A stretch of DNA of 64,000 bases from Streptomyces zingiberis (lineage in GTDB: Bacteria > Actinomycetota > Actinomycetes > Streptomycetales > Streptomycetaceae): NCBI RefSeq assembly GCF_012034935.1, contig NZ_JAATEN010000002.1, positions 248,001 to 312,000 of the forward strand, read 5' to 3'. This document shows, in pieces, positions 1 to 8,809 of the stretch. Each line of letters begins with the position of its first letter. Position 1 is the stretch's first letter. Under the pieces are notes generated by a model, which saw only the letters and a program-made list of their open reading frames with translations, was not told where the DNA came from and made no database searches. Made by a program: the position numbers and the translations under genes.

Positions 1-719
1 ACGCCGTGACACTGGCCCGGACGACGCTCGTCGGCGGGGTGACCGCGCTGGTCGCGGACTCCTTCACGGGCCCGGCGCCGGTGGCCGTGCTCACCGCGCT
101 GACCGCTGTCGCGCTGATCCTGGACGCGGTGGACGGGCAGGTCGCGCGGCGCACCGGGACGGAGTCACCGCTGGGGGCCCGCTTCGACATGGAGGTCGAC
201 GCCTTCCTCATCCTCGTCCTCAGCGCCTACCTCGCCCAGTCCCTCGGCGCCTGGGTGCTGCTCATCGGTGCCATGCGCTACGCCTTCGTGGCGGCCGGCC
301 GGGCGCTGCCCTGGCTCAACGGGCCGCTGCCGCCGAGCATGGCGCGGAAGACCGTGGCCGCGCTCCAGGGCGTCGTCCTGCTGGTGGCCGCCTCCGGGAC
401 GCTGCCGTCCACGGCCGCGTACGCGGTGGTGGGCACGGCGCTGGCGCTGCTGGTGTGGTCCTTCGCCCGGGACGTCCGGTCGCTGTGGCGGCTGCGGTCC
501 ACGGCGGACGACCGGGCGCGGGGGCACGACCGGGACCGTGACGGCGGCCCTGCCCCCGCTCCCGCTCCCGCTCCCGAACGCGAACGCGAACGCGAACGGG
601 GCCGGGCCCGGGAGCACGGGCAGGCCCGGCCCCACCAGCCGGCCCGGAGGCCGGAGCCGTCCGGCGGGCCGGCCCACCGGGAGCGGGGACGCGGGCGCGC
701 GGGCGCGGTGGCCGGCTGA
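1..719 (+). CDS. CDP-alcohol phosphatidyltransferase family protein (5' partial)
   Basis: Membrane enzyme that transfers a phosphatidyl or related group from a CDP-alcohol to an alcohol acceptor. The family signature DGx2ARx8Gx3Dx3D is complete: counting from the GTG at base 6, D43-G44, A47-R48, G57, D61 and D65, with hydrophobic segments on either side. The reading frame is open to the window edge, and the sequence at base 6 (VTLARTTL) matches the middle of the usual N-terminal helix rather than a protein start, so the gene probably begins upstream. The last 65 or so residues are low-complexity Arg/Glu/Pro, built from repeated gctccc and gaacgc hexamers. It converges on the LTA-synthase-like gene. 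The acceptor alcohol cannot be told from sequence. Confidence 0.9.
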   Translation, partial: AVTLARTTLVGGVTALVADSFTGPAPVAVLTALTAVALILDAVDGQVARRTGTESPLGARFDMEVDAFLILVLSAYLAQSLGAWVLLIGAMRYAFVAAGRALPWLNGPLPPSMARKTVAALQGVVLLVAASGTLPSTAAYAVVGTALALLVWSFARDVRSLWRLRSTADDRARGHDRDRDGGPAPAPAPAPERERERERGRAREHGQARPHQPARRPEPSGGPAHRERGRGRAGAVAG

Positions 720-742
720 GGAACGGCCGGCCCCTGCCTCCC

Positions 743-898
743 GGACGTCCCTCCGGAGACCCCCTCCCGGACGTCCCTCCGGAGACCCCCTCCCGGACGT
801 CCCTCCGGAGACCCCCTCCCGGACGTCCCTCCGGAGACCCCCTCCTGGACGTCCCTCTGGAGACCCCCTCCTGGACGTCCCTCTGGAGACCCCCTCCG
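743..898. repeat. 26-bp tandem repeat, six copies
   Basis: Six head-to-tail copies start at 743, 769, 795, 821, 847 and 873, each opening with ggacgtccct; copies 5 and 6 share the same C-to-T changes, and a degenerate seventh begins at 899. Each copy contains the palindrome GGACGTCC. The 26-base period is not a multiple of three, so the array cannot encode a simple peptide repeat. There are no unique spacers, so it is not a CRISPR. Confidence 0.9.
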
Positions 899-1336
899 GA
901 CGCCCCCTCCGGACACTGCCGTCCGCCGCTCTCGCCCCGGTCTCCGCCCGGGCAGGAGCCCGGCCACCTTCCGACCGGGACCCGGCCCCGGCGCGCCGCT
1001 CCCGGTGGAGCGGAGCGCCGGGGCCGCACCGGACGACACGGCGGTGCGCACCCGCCGGGCGGCTGCCCGGCCGGGGAGGGGCAGGAGTTCCGTACGGAGA
1101 CGGGGTGAACCGGGACCTACCGGCACCGCCGGCGGAGAGTCGCCCGGCGACGAGTTCGGCCGGCCGCCCGGGGGCGGAGACGGGGCGCAGGACGGAGAGT
1201 CCCGCGTGGCCCGGGGTGGGCCGGTACGCCGCCCGGGGTGGGCCGGTACGCCCCGGGCAGGCCGAGCCGCCCCGCCGGGACGGGTACCTGTCACCGGTGA
1301 GACGTGTGGAGCGAGCGTCCCCAGCACACTGTTCCC

Positions 1337-1446
1337 CGCGCACCATGCCCGTGCGCCATTCCTCGCGCATCATGCCCGTGCACAGTTCCTCGCGCACCGC
1401 TCCTCGCGCACCACCTCCGTGCACCGTTCCCCGGCCGGCGCCCGCC
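1337..1446. repeat. Degenerate 27-bp repeat
   Basis: Two good copies (1337-1363 and 1364-1390) of a unit opening GCGCAcCATGCCCGTGC and ending TTCCTC are followed by shortened, diverged copies to about 1440. No coding function is supported. Confidence 0.6.
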
Positions 1447-1730
1447 GCCCGCCGCCCGCCATCCGTCGGCCGGCGTCCTCCATGCGCTCCGCCCGACTCC
1501 GTTCCCACACGCCCCGCTCCCGCTCCCGCTCCCGTCTCAGTCCCGTCCGGCGTGCCCTCGGCCGGTGACGGACCCCCAGCCGGACAGCGCATGGCTACCG
1601 CCGCCGCAGCGCCGCACACGGAAGCGGCCCCGGGTGGATCGCGTCCGCCCGGGGCCCCACCGCGGGGCGCGCCCCGCGGCCTCACTCGTCTCTCCGGCTC
1701 CCCCGTCTCAGCGCATCACGTCATCCGGAC

Positions 1731-4304
1731 TCATTCCCTTCCCGCCGGCGGGTCGCCCGGCTTCCCGTCCGGGCCGTAGGCGGTGAGGAAGCGGTCGCGG
1801 AAGGTGTCCATCCGCCACACGGGCGCGTCCGGCCCCGGCTTGAGCCCGTCCTGCCACTCCCAGCCGGAGATGCGGTCCATCACGGCCTCGTCCCGGGCCA
1901 CGATCGTGATGGGCACGTCACGGCTCGCCTCCTCGCCCGCCACGGTCGGCACCGGCTGGTGGTCACCGAGAAAGACCAGCACGGTGTCGTCGTCGCCGTA
2001 CTCCTCCACGTAGGAGACCAGGTTGTCGACGGAGTACTCGACGGCCCGCCGGTACTCCGTGCGCACCTCCTCGGGGTCGCGCCACACCTCCTCGGGGTCG
2101 CGGCCCTCCTCCTTGACGGCGTGGTAGACCGAGCCGTCGCCGACCTCGTCCCAGCCGATCATGCGGGGGAGCGGCGCCCAGGGGTTGTGGCTGGTGGCGA
2201 GGATGACCCCGGCCATCAGCGGGTCGCGGTCCTTCCGGGAGCGCTCCAGCCGCTCGAAGGCGGACATCGTGTACTGGTCGGGCACCGGTGACCAGCTGAA
2301 CTTGGGTCCCTTGTAGCCCATCTCCCGGGAGTCGTAGATCTTGTCGAAGTCGTAGAAGTCGCCCTCGGGCCAGGCACGGGTGACGCCGGGCATCATGCCG
2401 ACGGTCCGCCAGGCGCCCGTACGGGCGAAGGCGCCGGTGAGGGTCATGCGGTCGCTCGCGGTGGCCGTGCGGTAGCGCCGCTGGTTGTCCACCCACAGGC
2501 CGGACCAGAGCGTCGAGTGGGCCAGCCAGCTGCCCGCGCCCGTCGTGGGGGACTTGAGGAAGGCGCTCCGGGAGGAGAACCCGGCCTCGCGCAGCCGTTC
2601 GCCGCCCTCCCTGAGCGCGGGGTCGAGCGCCGCGGACATCTTCTCGTTCTCGTCGATGGCCACGCGGCCGTAGCTCTCGATGAAGGCGAAGATGACGTCC
2701 TTGCCCCGCAGCGCGGTCAGCAACTGGTCGGGCGGGGTGTCGCGGAAGTCGTCGACGGCGGCCACCTTCGCGAACTTCCGTTCGTCCTCGATGCCCGCGC
2801 CGACGCGGTGCGCTCGGTCCCGGACGAGCTTGCTGGCCGCCGTCGTGGCGACCGGCGTGCCGGCGATGTCGAGGCTGATCGCCGCGCAGGTGATCCAGGC
2901 GATCGCGGCCACGAAGGTGGCGCGGGAGACCGTGGCGCGGTGGCGGGCCAGGAGCTCGCCCAGCCGCAGTACCGCCAGCACCATGGCCACGAGCAGGCCG
3001 CCGGCGAGGAGTACCACCCCGACGGTGACGGCGGCGGAGCCGGCCGGGCCGATCGAGTCCTTCAGGAACGAACGGCCGTCGGCGAAGAGGATCCAGTCGA
3101 GAACGAGATCGAACGGGCGGTCGAGGACCGAGTAGAAGCCGATGTCGATGAACTTCAGTATCAGCAGCAGGCCCAGGCCCGCCCCGAGCAGACCGGCCAC
3201 CACCCGGCGCGCCCGGGGCCGCAGCAGCGGGAGTATCGCGGCCGCTATGACCGCCTCCCCCGGGATGCGGGTGAACGCCTGCGGGGAGAAGCGGCTGAGC
3301 CCGTTCGGCATGACGAGGGCGGCGAACACCAGCACGACGGCCAGAACGGTGACGGTCCGCGACCACCGGCGCGCCGCGACGGGGTGCCGGGCACGCAGGC
3401 CACGGCGGGCCGGAGCACCGGCGGTGGAGGAGCTGCCCGTGGACGAACTGCCCGTGGACGAACTGCCCGTGGAGGAGCTGCCCGTGGACGTGGGGGGAGC
3501 AAGGGGAGCGGTGGAATCGGGGGACGCGGCGGAGGCGGCCGGGGGCGCGTCTTCGGCGGCGGCGCCGGAACCGGCGATGGTGCCGGACCCCCCGTCCCTC
3601 CCCCCGGTCGTCTCCGCCTCTCCCGCCCCGTTCCCGTTTCCGGGCCCGGTCTCGTGCTCCTCTCCCGTCCCGCTCCCGGCCTCGTGCTCCTCCACCGCGG
3701 TGCCCTCCCCGGGGGGCCCACCGGCGAGCAGGGTCTCCGCGTGGGCTCCGCCCGCCGCGCCCACCACGTCGGCCAGGCAGCTCGGTGACGAACCGCCGTC
3801 CCCGGAGGTGGGTTCGCCGGACGCGCCGCGGGCCGGCTCACCGTCCCCGGGGCCGGGACCGGCCGCGTCGTCACCGGCGAGGCCGTCACCCCCTCCGCCC
3901 GCGCCGTTCCCGCCGTCCTCTCCCTTCCCTCCGGGGTGACCGCTCCCTCCGGCGGGCCCGGTCACGGCCCCGGCGGCGCCACCCACCGCCGTGCCGGTGG
4001 AGTCGCCCCCGCCGGTGGAGCCTTCGCCGGCGGAACCCCTGGCGCCGGAGCCCGAGTCGCCGGAGCCCGAGTCGACGAACCCCGAGTCGCCGGAGCCCGA
4101 GTCGGAGAGCGGGGAGGCCGCGGCCGGGGACCCGGACCGGGTCCGCGCGTCCTCACCGGACGCCGCGTCGGCGGTCCTGCCGTGTTCCGGACCGGACTCC
4201 GGCCCGGGGCGGGAGGCCGTCGGAGGACTGCCGGAGGCGGGATCCTCCCCGGTCGGGGTGGAGCGGGGGTCCGGTTGCTGGCTGGGGCGAGTTGAGGGCG
4301 ACAA
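1731..4304 (-). CDS. LTA-synthase-like membrane sulfatase family protein
   Basis: Integral membrane protein with an extracytoplasmic alkaline-phosphatase/sulfatase-fold domain, as in lipoteichoic-acid synthases and phosphoglycerol transferases. Four or so transmembrane helices begin near residue 300, followed by the catalytic domain. Visible family motifs are FIESYGR (about 540), the TTGAGSW stretch carrying the likely catalytic Thr (about 586) and GDHQP (about 780). I chose the TTG at 4304 because GGAAGGA lies 7 bases upstream; this gives 857 residues. The first 290 or so are Gly/Ser/Glu/Pro disorder with SSSTG and DSGSG repeats, so a later start is possible. Its facing neighbour, a CDP-alcohol phosphatidyltransferase, also acts on lipid head groups, which suggests cell-envelope polymer or phospholipid modification; the substrate is unknown. 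Confidence 0.8.
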   Translation of the reverse strand: MSPSTRPSQQPDPRSTPTGEDPASGSPPTASRPGPESGPEHGRTADAASGEDARTRSGSPAAASPLSDSGSGDSGFVDSGSGDSGSGARGSAGEGSTGGGDSTGTAVGGAAGAVTGPAGGSGHPGGKGEDGGNGAGGGGDGLAGDDAAGPGPGDGEPARGASGEPTSGDGGSSPSCLADVVGAAGGAHAETLLAGGPPGEGTAVEEHEAGSGTGEEHETGPGNGNGAGEAETTGGRDGGSGTIAGSGAAAEDAPPAASAASPDSTAPLAPPTSTGSSSTGSSSTGSSSTGSSSTAGAPARRGLRARHPVAARRWSRTVTVLAVVLVFAALVMPNGLSRFSPQAFTRIPGEAVIAAAILPLLRPRARRVVAGLLGAGLGLLLILKFIDIGFYSVLDRPFDLVLDWILFADGRSFLKDSIGPAGSAAVTVGVVLLAGGLLVAMVLAVLRLGELLARHRATVSRATFVAAIAWITCAAISLDIAGTPVATTAASKLVRDRAHRVGAGIEDERKFAKVAAVDDFRDTPPDQLLTALRGKDVIFAFIESYGRVAIDENEKMSAALDPALREGGERLREAGFSSRSAFLKSPTTGAGSWLAHSTLWSGLWVDNQRRYRTATASDRMTLTGAFARTGAWRTVGMMPGVTRAWPEGDFYDFDKIYDSREMGYKGPKFSWSPVPDQYTMSAFERLERSRKDRDPLMAGVILATSHNPWAPLPRMIGWDEVGDGSVYHAVKEEGRDPEEVWRDPEEVRTEYRRAVEYSVDNLVSYVEEYGDDDTVLVFLGDHQPVPTVAGEEASRDVPITIVARDEAVMDRISGWEWQDGLKPGPDAPVWRMDTFRDRFLTAYGPDGKPGDPPAGRE

Positions 4305-4654
4305 CCCGGGGTCCTTCCGTGCGGAACGCGTTGACCGTTGGCGGTGCCCTGGGCCGGTGACGGCCCCGGGCCCGCTGCCCTCTGTACGGGGTGCCGGTTG
4401 CCGCAGTTCAACCGAGCGCGCCGGAGCGGCGGGACATTGCCCGGCCTTGACGAACGCGTTGCCGGGCCCCGCCCCGCGCTCCGGGGCCGAGCCGCGCCGG
4501 CGGCCGCCGGTGGCCGCCGCTCGCGGGCGGGTCCCCTGCGCGCCGGCAGCCCGCCGAGGAGCCGTCGCGCGTCCCCGCCCCCATCCCGCGGGCCATAGGG
4601 GCCCGGACGGTCCCGCCCGGCCGGCCGGGTCGCCGACGGGGTCACCGGCAAACG
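4305..4654. other. 350-bp gap between two minus-strand genes
   Basis: Presumed promoter and leader region of the LTA-synthase-like gene. GC-rich; no recognisable RNA, repeat or small gene. Confidence 0.5.
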
Positions 4655-6109
4655 TCAGAGGATGCGCCGGATGTCCCCGCGGACCCGGTAGAAGCCACCG
4701 GGCGCCGGGTGCAGCGCGTCCACGGCATAGCGCGCGCCGGGCCGGCGTATCGCACGGGGGAACTGGACGTTCCACGAGGTGTCGTAGCCCTCGGACACCA
4801 CGTGCACCCGCAGCCGGCCGCCGTCCTGGACGCATTCGACCACCACCGTCCCGGAGGGGGCGCGCTCCACGGTGGCCACGGCGTCCACGGCCGTCGCCGG
4901 GGCGTAGGCGGGCACGCTCCGGGCCGCGGCGAGCTTGATGTCGCGGGCCTCCGGGACCGTGCCGCGCTGGGCCGCCGCGATGGCCTCCTCGCTCGCGTCC
5001 ACGCACACCAGGGAGCCGTTGGCGGTCACCAGGTACAGCCGCTCGTCGTGGTACTGCATCGACAACGCGGAGCCGCTGCCCGTGTCCAGCTTCCACAGCC
5101 GGGTGCCGTTCCGGTCGAAGCAGTAGACGGACGACGCGGAGTCCCCGGCGAAGACGTACTGCCCGTTCGGGGAGGCGGCGCACGAGTACACGGAGTGGTC
5201 GCAGGAGTAGACGGCCTCGATCGCGCCGGTCGACTTCGCCAGCCGCTGGATGACGCGGTGTGAGGTGCCCGCGTAGACGACGTCGGCCTCCTGCCAGCCG
5301 AACAGGACGCCGCCCCGGGTCGGCGTGTGCCAGAGCTCGCCTCCGCCGTCCGGCGCGTACGCGGTCACGCCCCGGCTGTGGCCGTGGTAGACGGCCCGGT
5401 CGTCGGCGCGGACCATCCAGGCGAACTCGCCCTGGCTGCGGCGGGCCCACTGGTGTTCGTCCTCGTGGTCGATGACGGTCAGCCGGCCCTCGCGGTCGGA
5501 GACGTCGAGGATGCCCTGGTGGATGTCGAGCCAGAAGATGTCGACGTCCGCCGCGATGTCGTAGGCCGCGAACGGCAGTTTCGAGGAGAGGTCGTAGACC
5601 TTGCCGTCGTCACAGCCGGCGTAGATCCAGAAGTCGTCGGCGACCAGGCACTTCACCCCGTCGGGCAGGGCGAAGCGGGCGAGGACGCCGCCCTCGTGGT
5701 CCAGGGTGTAGACATCGCCCGCCTGGTTGCCCACCCAGCAGCGGTCCTCGTCCACGTGGATGCCGAACGCGGCGGAACCGGTGGCGAACCGCCACAGCAC
5801 CGGCGCCACGGCACGGGCGGTGGACGGGGCCGAGGTCACCTGGCGCCTCGTCACCGGCCGCGGGGCGCGCTGCCCGGCGACGGCCGGGGCGTACCCCTTG
5901 CGGATCTTCTCCCCGACCTTCTTCGCGGCGGCTGCCCGGGCCTTCTCGGGGGTGGGGAACGCCGTCGTCTGCGTCTGCCCGGAGGTGCCGATCCGGCCGT
6001 AGCGGACCGTCACCACCCGGTCGGCCACGGCCACCTCGTAGAACTTGTGCGCGCCGCTCTCCTGCGACAGCTCCAGGTATGTCGACGACTCCGCGGCCAC
6101 GGCAGACAT
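4655..6109 (-). CDS. WGR domain and PQQ-type beta-propeller protein
   Basis: Protein of 484 residues. Residues 8-75 form a WGR domain (core RYGRIGTSGQ), the small nucleic-acid-binding module best known from PARPs and from stand-alone bacterial proteins. Residues 110-400 form a repetitive beta-propeller with recurrent 'VYAG', 'VFAGD', 'VYCFD' blades of the PQQ/WD40 type. No signal peptide or membrane segment, so it is probably cytoplasmic. The start is the ATG at 6109, preceded by GGAGGGGACCGCC; a longer frame opens upstream without a ribosome site. The combination suggests DNA- or RNA-linked protein scaffolding, but no specific function can be assigned. Confidence 0.85.
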   Translation of the reverse strand: MSAVAAESSTYLELSQESGAHKFYEVAVADRVVTVRYGRIGTSGQTQTTAFPTPEKARAAAAKKVGEKIRKGYAPAVAGQRAPRPVTRRQVTSAPSTARAVAPVLWRFATGSAAFGIHVDEDRCWVGNQAGDVYTLDHEGGVLARFALPDGVKCLVADDFWIYAGCDDGKVYDLSSKLPFAAYDIAADVDIFWLDIHQGILDVSDREGRLTVIDHEDEHQWARRSQGEFAWMVRADDRAVYHGHSRGVTAYAPDGGGELWHTPTRGGVLFGWQEADVVYAGTSHRVIQRLAKSTGAIEAVYSCDHSVYSCAASPNGQYVFAGDSASSVYCFDRNGTRLWKLDTGSGSALSMQYHDERLYLVTANGSLVCVDASEEAIAAAQRGTVPEARDIKLAAARSVPAYAPATAVDAVATVERAPSGTVVVECVQDGGRLRVHVVSEGYDTSWNVQFPRAIRRPGARYAVDALHPAPGGFYRVRGDIRRIL

Positions 6110-6446
6110 GGCGGTCCCCTCCTCGGCATGACCCGCGGCCGTTCCGGCGGGTCCCACTGCCAGGAACCTAAGGGGGGCCACTGACAACGGCCCGGGGGCG
6201 CCCGGCGCCGGAGGCGGGCCCAGGCCGCTGCGGACACCGCCGCCGGCAAGGACCGACGGGCGGCGGGCGGCGGGACGGCACGCCTCCCGCCCGAGGACGT
6301 GCCCCGGGCGGGACGCCGTGCCCCAGGGCCACCGCGTGACGGCGGCTCAGCATGACGACGGCACCGCTCGTGACGGCGGTCCCGCGTGACGGTGGCACCG
6401 CGTGGCAAGGCCGGCGTATGACGGCCACGGCGGCGCGGGCCGGAGG
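6110..6446. other. 337-bp gap with degenerate repeats
   Basis: Upstream region of the WGR gene and downstream of the amidase. The stretch 6330-6430 repeats a degenerate 'cgtgacggcggtccc/gtatgacggccac' theme. No gene or clear hairpin recognised. Confidence 0.5.
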
Positions 6447-7490
6447 TCAGTTGGGCCAGACCTGCGCCTTCAGGAAGCTCTTCTCCACGGTCACCGGTGC
6501 CTCGCCGAAGTGCGTCATCTGGAGCTTGACGCGGCGGTCCGCGCGCGCCTTCCCGGAGAAGGGGAAGGCCAGGAAGGTGGAGCCGCCGGTGCCGACACCC
6601 TCACCGATCGGGTGGGTCTGCACCGTCGCCCCCGAGGCGTCGTCCTCGACGAGCCGCACCTGTAACTCCCGCCCCGGGGTGAGCCCCCGGACCCGGAGCC
6701 AGGCGACGCCGTTGTACTGGCAGTTCGTGGCGAAGGTGCGCCCGCCCTCGGCGTGGTGCTTCAGGGGGTCGGACCACTCCTGGTCCCACGGCACCGAGTA
6801 CCAGACCCCGGGGTCCATGGTGAACTCCTGGTACATGCCCAGACTGAGGAAGTTCGGCACTTGGTCGTCCTCCGGATCGCTGCTGTCGTCCCCCGGCGGG
6901 CGGGAGAGCAGGGTGCGCACCCGCGACCGGAAGCTGTTCATGGTGAAGCCGCGCGGGTCGATCTTCCCCGGCTGCCACTCCAGATGACCGATGACGGAGC
7001 GCTCGGTCCAGCCGTGCGCGCGGCAGATGCCGGCCGCCCAGCGGGCGGCGGCGTCGACCTGGGCCTCGGGCCAGGGGTCCCGCCCGTCCCCGAGGTTGAT
7101 CAGCTCGATGCCGTAGAAGTGGCGGTTCCCGTCGGTGTTGGCCTCGTTGTCGGCCGGCAGGGACGTTTCGGCGATGACGGCCCGCAGCACGTCGTCGTCG
7201 CCCAGACCGGCGTGGTTCGCCCGGCCGTTGCCGACCATGTAGAGGGTGCCGTCCTTGGCCCCGACGGTGTGGCAGAGGGGGCCGGGCAGCGAGCTGTACC
7301 CGTCGTAGCAGAGGGCGACGGAGGAGTCGGTGCCGGAGGTGACCGTGTGATGGATCATCACGCCGTGCACCGGCCCCCACGCGCCCATGTGGTTGCGGTT
7401 GTGGGTGCTCCAGCTCCGGTACTCGACGACCTTGCAGCCTTCGGCCCTGATCGCTGCGAGTAGCCGGCTCGCGGAGAGAGGTGTGGCCAT
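6447..7490 (-). CDS. N-acetylmuramoyl-L-alanine amidase, phage-like
   Basis: Zn-dependent Amidase_2/PGRP-fold enzyme cleaving the bond between MurNAc and the stem peptide of peptidoglycan. Visible catalytic elements are MIHHTV (residues 45-50), NHAGLGD, HFYGIELINLG and GHLEWQPGKIDPRGF, a spacing typical of actinophage endolysins. Residues 205-347 form a beta-rich C-terminal module (MYQEFTMDPGVWYSVPW), probably wall-binding. There is no signal peptide, also phage-like. ATG at 7490 follows GGAAGGACTCCCC. Codon 276 (bases 6665-6663) is TTA, the rare leucine codon read by bldA tRNA, so full translation should depend on bldA. It adjoins gene fragments, consistent with a prophage or mobile-element remnant. 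Confidence 0.88.
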   Translation of the reverse strand: MATPLSASRLLAAIRAEGCKVVEYRSWSTHNRNHMGAWGPVHGVMIHHTVTSGTDSSVALCYDGYSSLPGPLCHTVGAKDGTLYMVGNGRANHAGLGDDDVLRAVIAETSLPADNEANTDGNRHFYGIELINLGDGRDPWPEAQVDAAARWAAGICRAHGWTERSVIGHLEWQPGKIDPRGFTMNSFRSRVRTLLSRPPGDDSSDPEDDQVPNFLSLGMYQEFTMDPGVWYSVPWDQEWSDPLKHHAEGGRTFATNCQYNGVAWLRVRGLTPGRELQVRLVEDDASGATVQTHPIGEGVGTGGSTFLAFPFSGKARADRRVKLQMTHFGEAPVTVEKSFLKAQVWPN

Positions 7491-7731
7491 GGGGAGTCCT
7501 TCCGACTGCTGGGAGGAAGGGGTGCGTCACGAGCGGGCGGTCGCGCCGGGGACAGGGGGCAGTAGCCAACTCGTCTGCGCGCCAACCGACTTCGGTGGAT
7601 CTCGGCGTGTCGGCAGTGGTGTGATTCCCGGTGTGTGGCGGGGCGGAAACGCCGTACGGGAAAATCACATCGGAGGCGGGTGGTGGAGGGAGGAGATCGA
7701 GCCGGAGGTCACTCCCGGTCACTCCTCGATG

Positions 7732-7992
7732 GGTGGTGACGGTGATGTACGAGGCGTCTGCCAAGCGCGAGGACGGCAGAGGGGCGCATCGACGGAGGCC
7801 GAAGGAGCCGAAGCCGGCCCGTTTGGCGAGGTCGGCGAGGAGGAGTGCCTGCGACGGGGTCAGGTCGAGGGTGAGCACCCGTACGGCAGCTTCGCGGCGG
7901 GCCGCCGGGATGAGGCTGCCGGCCAGGCCGGCGAGGGCGGCGAGGCCGGGGACGAGGTACTGCTGGTCGATGCAGAGGCCGAACGCGTACAC
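7732..7992 (-). pseudogene. Truncated glycosyltransferase family 8-like gene (N-terminal fragment)
   Basis: From a GTG at 7992 preceded by GAAAGG, about 87 codons read YAFGLCIDQQYLVPGLAALA ... AVRVLTLDLTPSQ ... RLADASYITVTT, which resembles the first third of GT8 (LgtC/glycogenin-type) glycosyltransferases. After SYITVTT the similarity stops, just before the expected DxD metal-binding motif, and the frame continues only as low-complexity sequence overlapping the amidase. Read as a decayed gene. The family call rests on my recognition of the N-terminal pattern. Confidence 0.45.
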
Positions 7993-8057
7993 GGCGACTT
8001 CGCCTTTCGGGCGTGGTGCACGGGCGTGACGGAAGGGCCGGCAGCGAGCTCGTTCGC

Positions 8058-8252
8058 TCACGGCGCATCCCTGGCTTCGGAGCGGGCGAGGATTTCGGGG
8101 CTGTCGGGGTCGTCGGTCTCCCAGTGGGGGCCACCGCCGGTCGGCGGTCGCAGCACCCACACGGTGCCGCCGGCGCGGACGTCGGTGACGATCGCCCGCC
8201 GGCCGTCGCCGTCCCGCACGAGGTCACCAACCCAGGCACGCTGGGCGCTCAC
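8058..8252 (-). CDS. Small hypothetical protein (64 aa)
   Basis: GTG start overlapping the stop of the upstream gene by four bases (GTGA), which implies translational coupling. The sequence VGDLVRDGDGRRAIVTDVRA followed by TVWVLRPPTGGGPHWETDD looks like a small SH3-like or KOW-like beta barrel, but I recognise no named family. Cytoplasmic by composition. Together with its upstream partner it looks like accessory-element cargo. Confidence 0.7.
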   Translation of the reverse strand: MSAQRAWVGDLVRDGDGRRAIVTDVRAGGTVWVLRPPTGGGPHWETDDPDSPEILARSEARDAP

Positions 8253-8695
8253 GAGCCGTCCTCCTCGTACGCGCCTGGCTGCGTGAACCAGCCGGAGGCC
8301 GCGTCCGCGATGTCGCGGCGACGACGGGCCTGGTCGGGGGTTCGACGGGTCGGGACGCCGCTCGACGCGTCGGCGAGGAACCCTCCCCGGTCACGGAGGA
8401 GAACGCCGAGCGCCGCGAACTGGGCGGCGTCGTCAGCGACATGCGTCAGGCCGCTGACGACGACACCGCGGATCATTCCGGCGGACAGGGCGGCCGTGAC
8501 GGCCTGCCAGCCCGGCCGCTCCATGAGCGGCAGCAACGGGGCGGGGTCGGACCAGACGCCGGCGACGTGCCAGTGCCGGGCGTCGGCGTAGTAGCGGCCC
8601 CGCTCCTGGCTCTCACCGAGGGCGGTGGGGGTGGCGGCGCAGGAGTAGACGGCGACGGGTACGGGCCCGAGGCCGCCGGGCGGGTTGGTCGGCAT
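8249..8695 (-). CDS. Resolvase-like N-terminal domain protein, degenerate
   Basis: About 148 residues from the ATG at 8695; an in-frame extension to 8803 lacks a ribosome site. The order VAVYSCAA, ESQERGRYYADARHWHVAGV, RPGWQAVTAALSAGMIRGVVVSG, LGVLLRDRG follows the serine-recombinase catalytic fold (YxRvS, Q..yA..Gw, RPg...ll..g..d.vvv..l, L...gv). However, the catalytic Ser in its usual context and the paired Arg residues are not evident, and there is no DNA-binding C-terminal half. This suggests a non-catalytic relative or a relic. It is coupled to the downstream 64-residue gene by a GTGA overlap. Confidence 0.6.
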   Translation of the reverse strand: MPTNPPGGLGPVPVAVYSCAATPTALGESQERGRYYADARHWHVAGVWSDPAPLLPLMERPGWQAVTAALSAGMIRGVVVSGLTHVADDAAQFAALGVLLRDRGGFLADASSGVPTRRTPDQARRRRDIADAASGWFTQPGAYEEDGS

Positions 8696-8809
8696 ACCCA
8701 CAAGGCTGCTGGGCTGCGGAGTTGGGGCCCAGGCGCGGCCCGTCGCAGTGGAGAGCTTCCGACGGGAGGGACCACAGGGCGATGGCCCATCCCGCCAAGC
8801 CAAGCCGTG

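Larger units (their letters stand above)
720..1730. other. 1-kb non-coding gap, repeat-rich
   Basis: Lies between two convergent genes. It holds two arrays of short tandem repeats (annotated separately). Long open frames on both strands here encode only Arg/Pro/Gly/Ala low-complexity protein with no recognisable domain. No RNA gene was seen. Confidence 0.7.

Noticed and set aside
743..898. CRISPR array
   Set aside because: Repeats are contiguous without unique spacers, and no cas genes are present.
165..1685. Long minus-strand open frame of about 500 codons
   Set aside because: Shadow of repeat-rich GC sequence: no ribosome site, no domain, and it overlaps the end of the phosphatidyltransferase.
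4305..5450. Upstream extension of the LTA-synthase-like frame
   Set aside because: Runs through the WGR gene in another frame with Arg/Pro-rich nonsense; a TTG with a good ribosome site at 4304 explains the real start.
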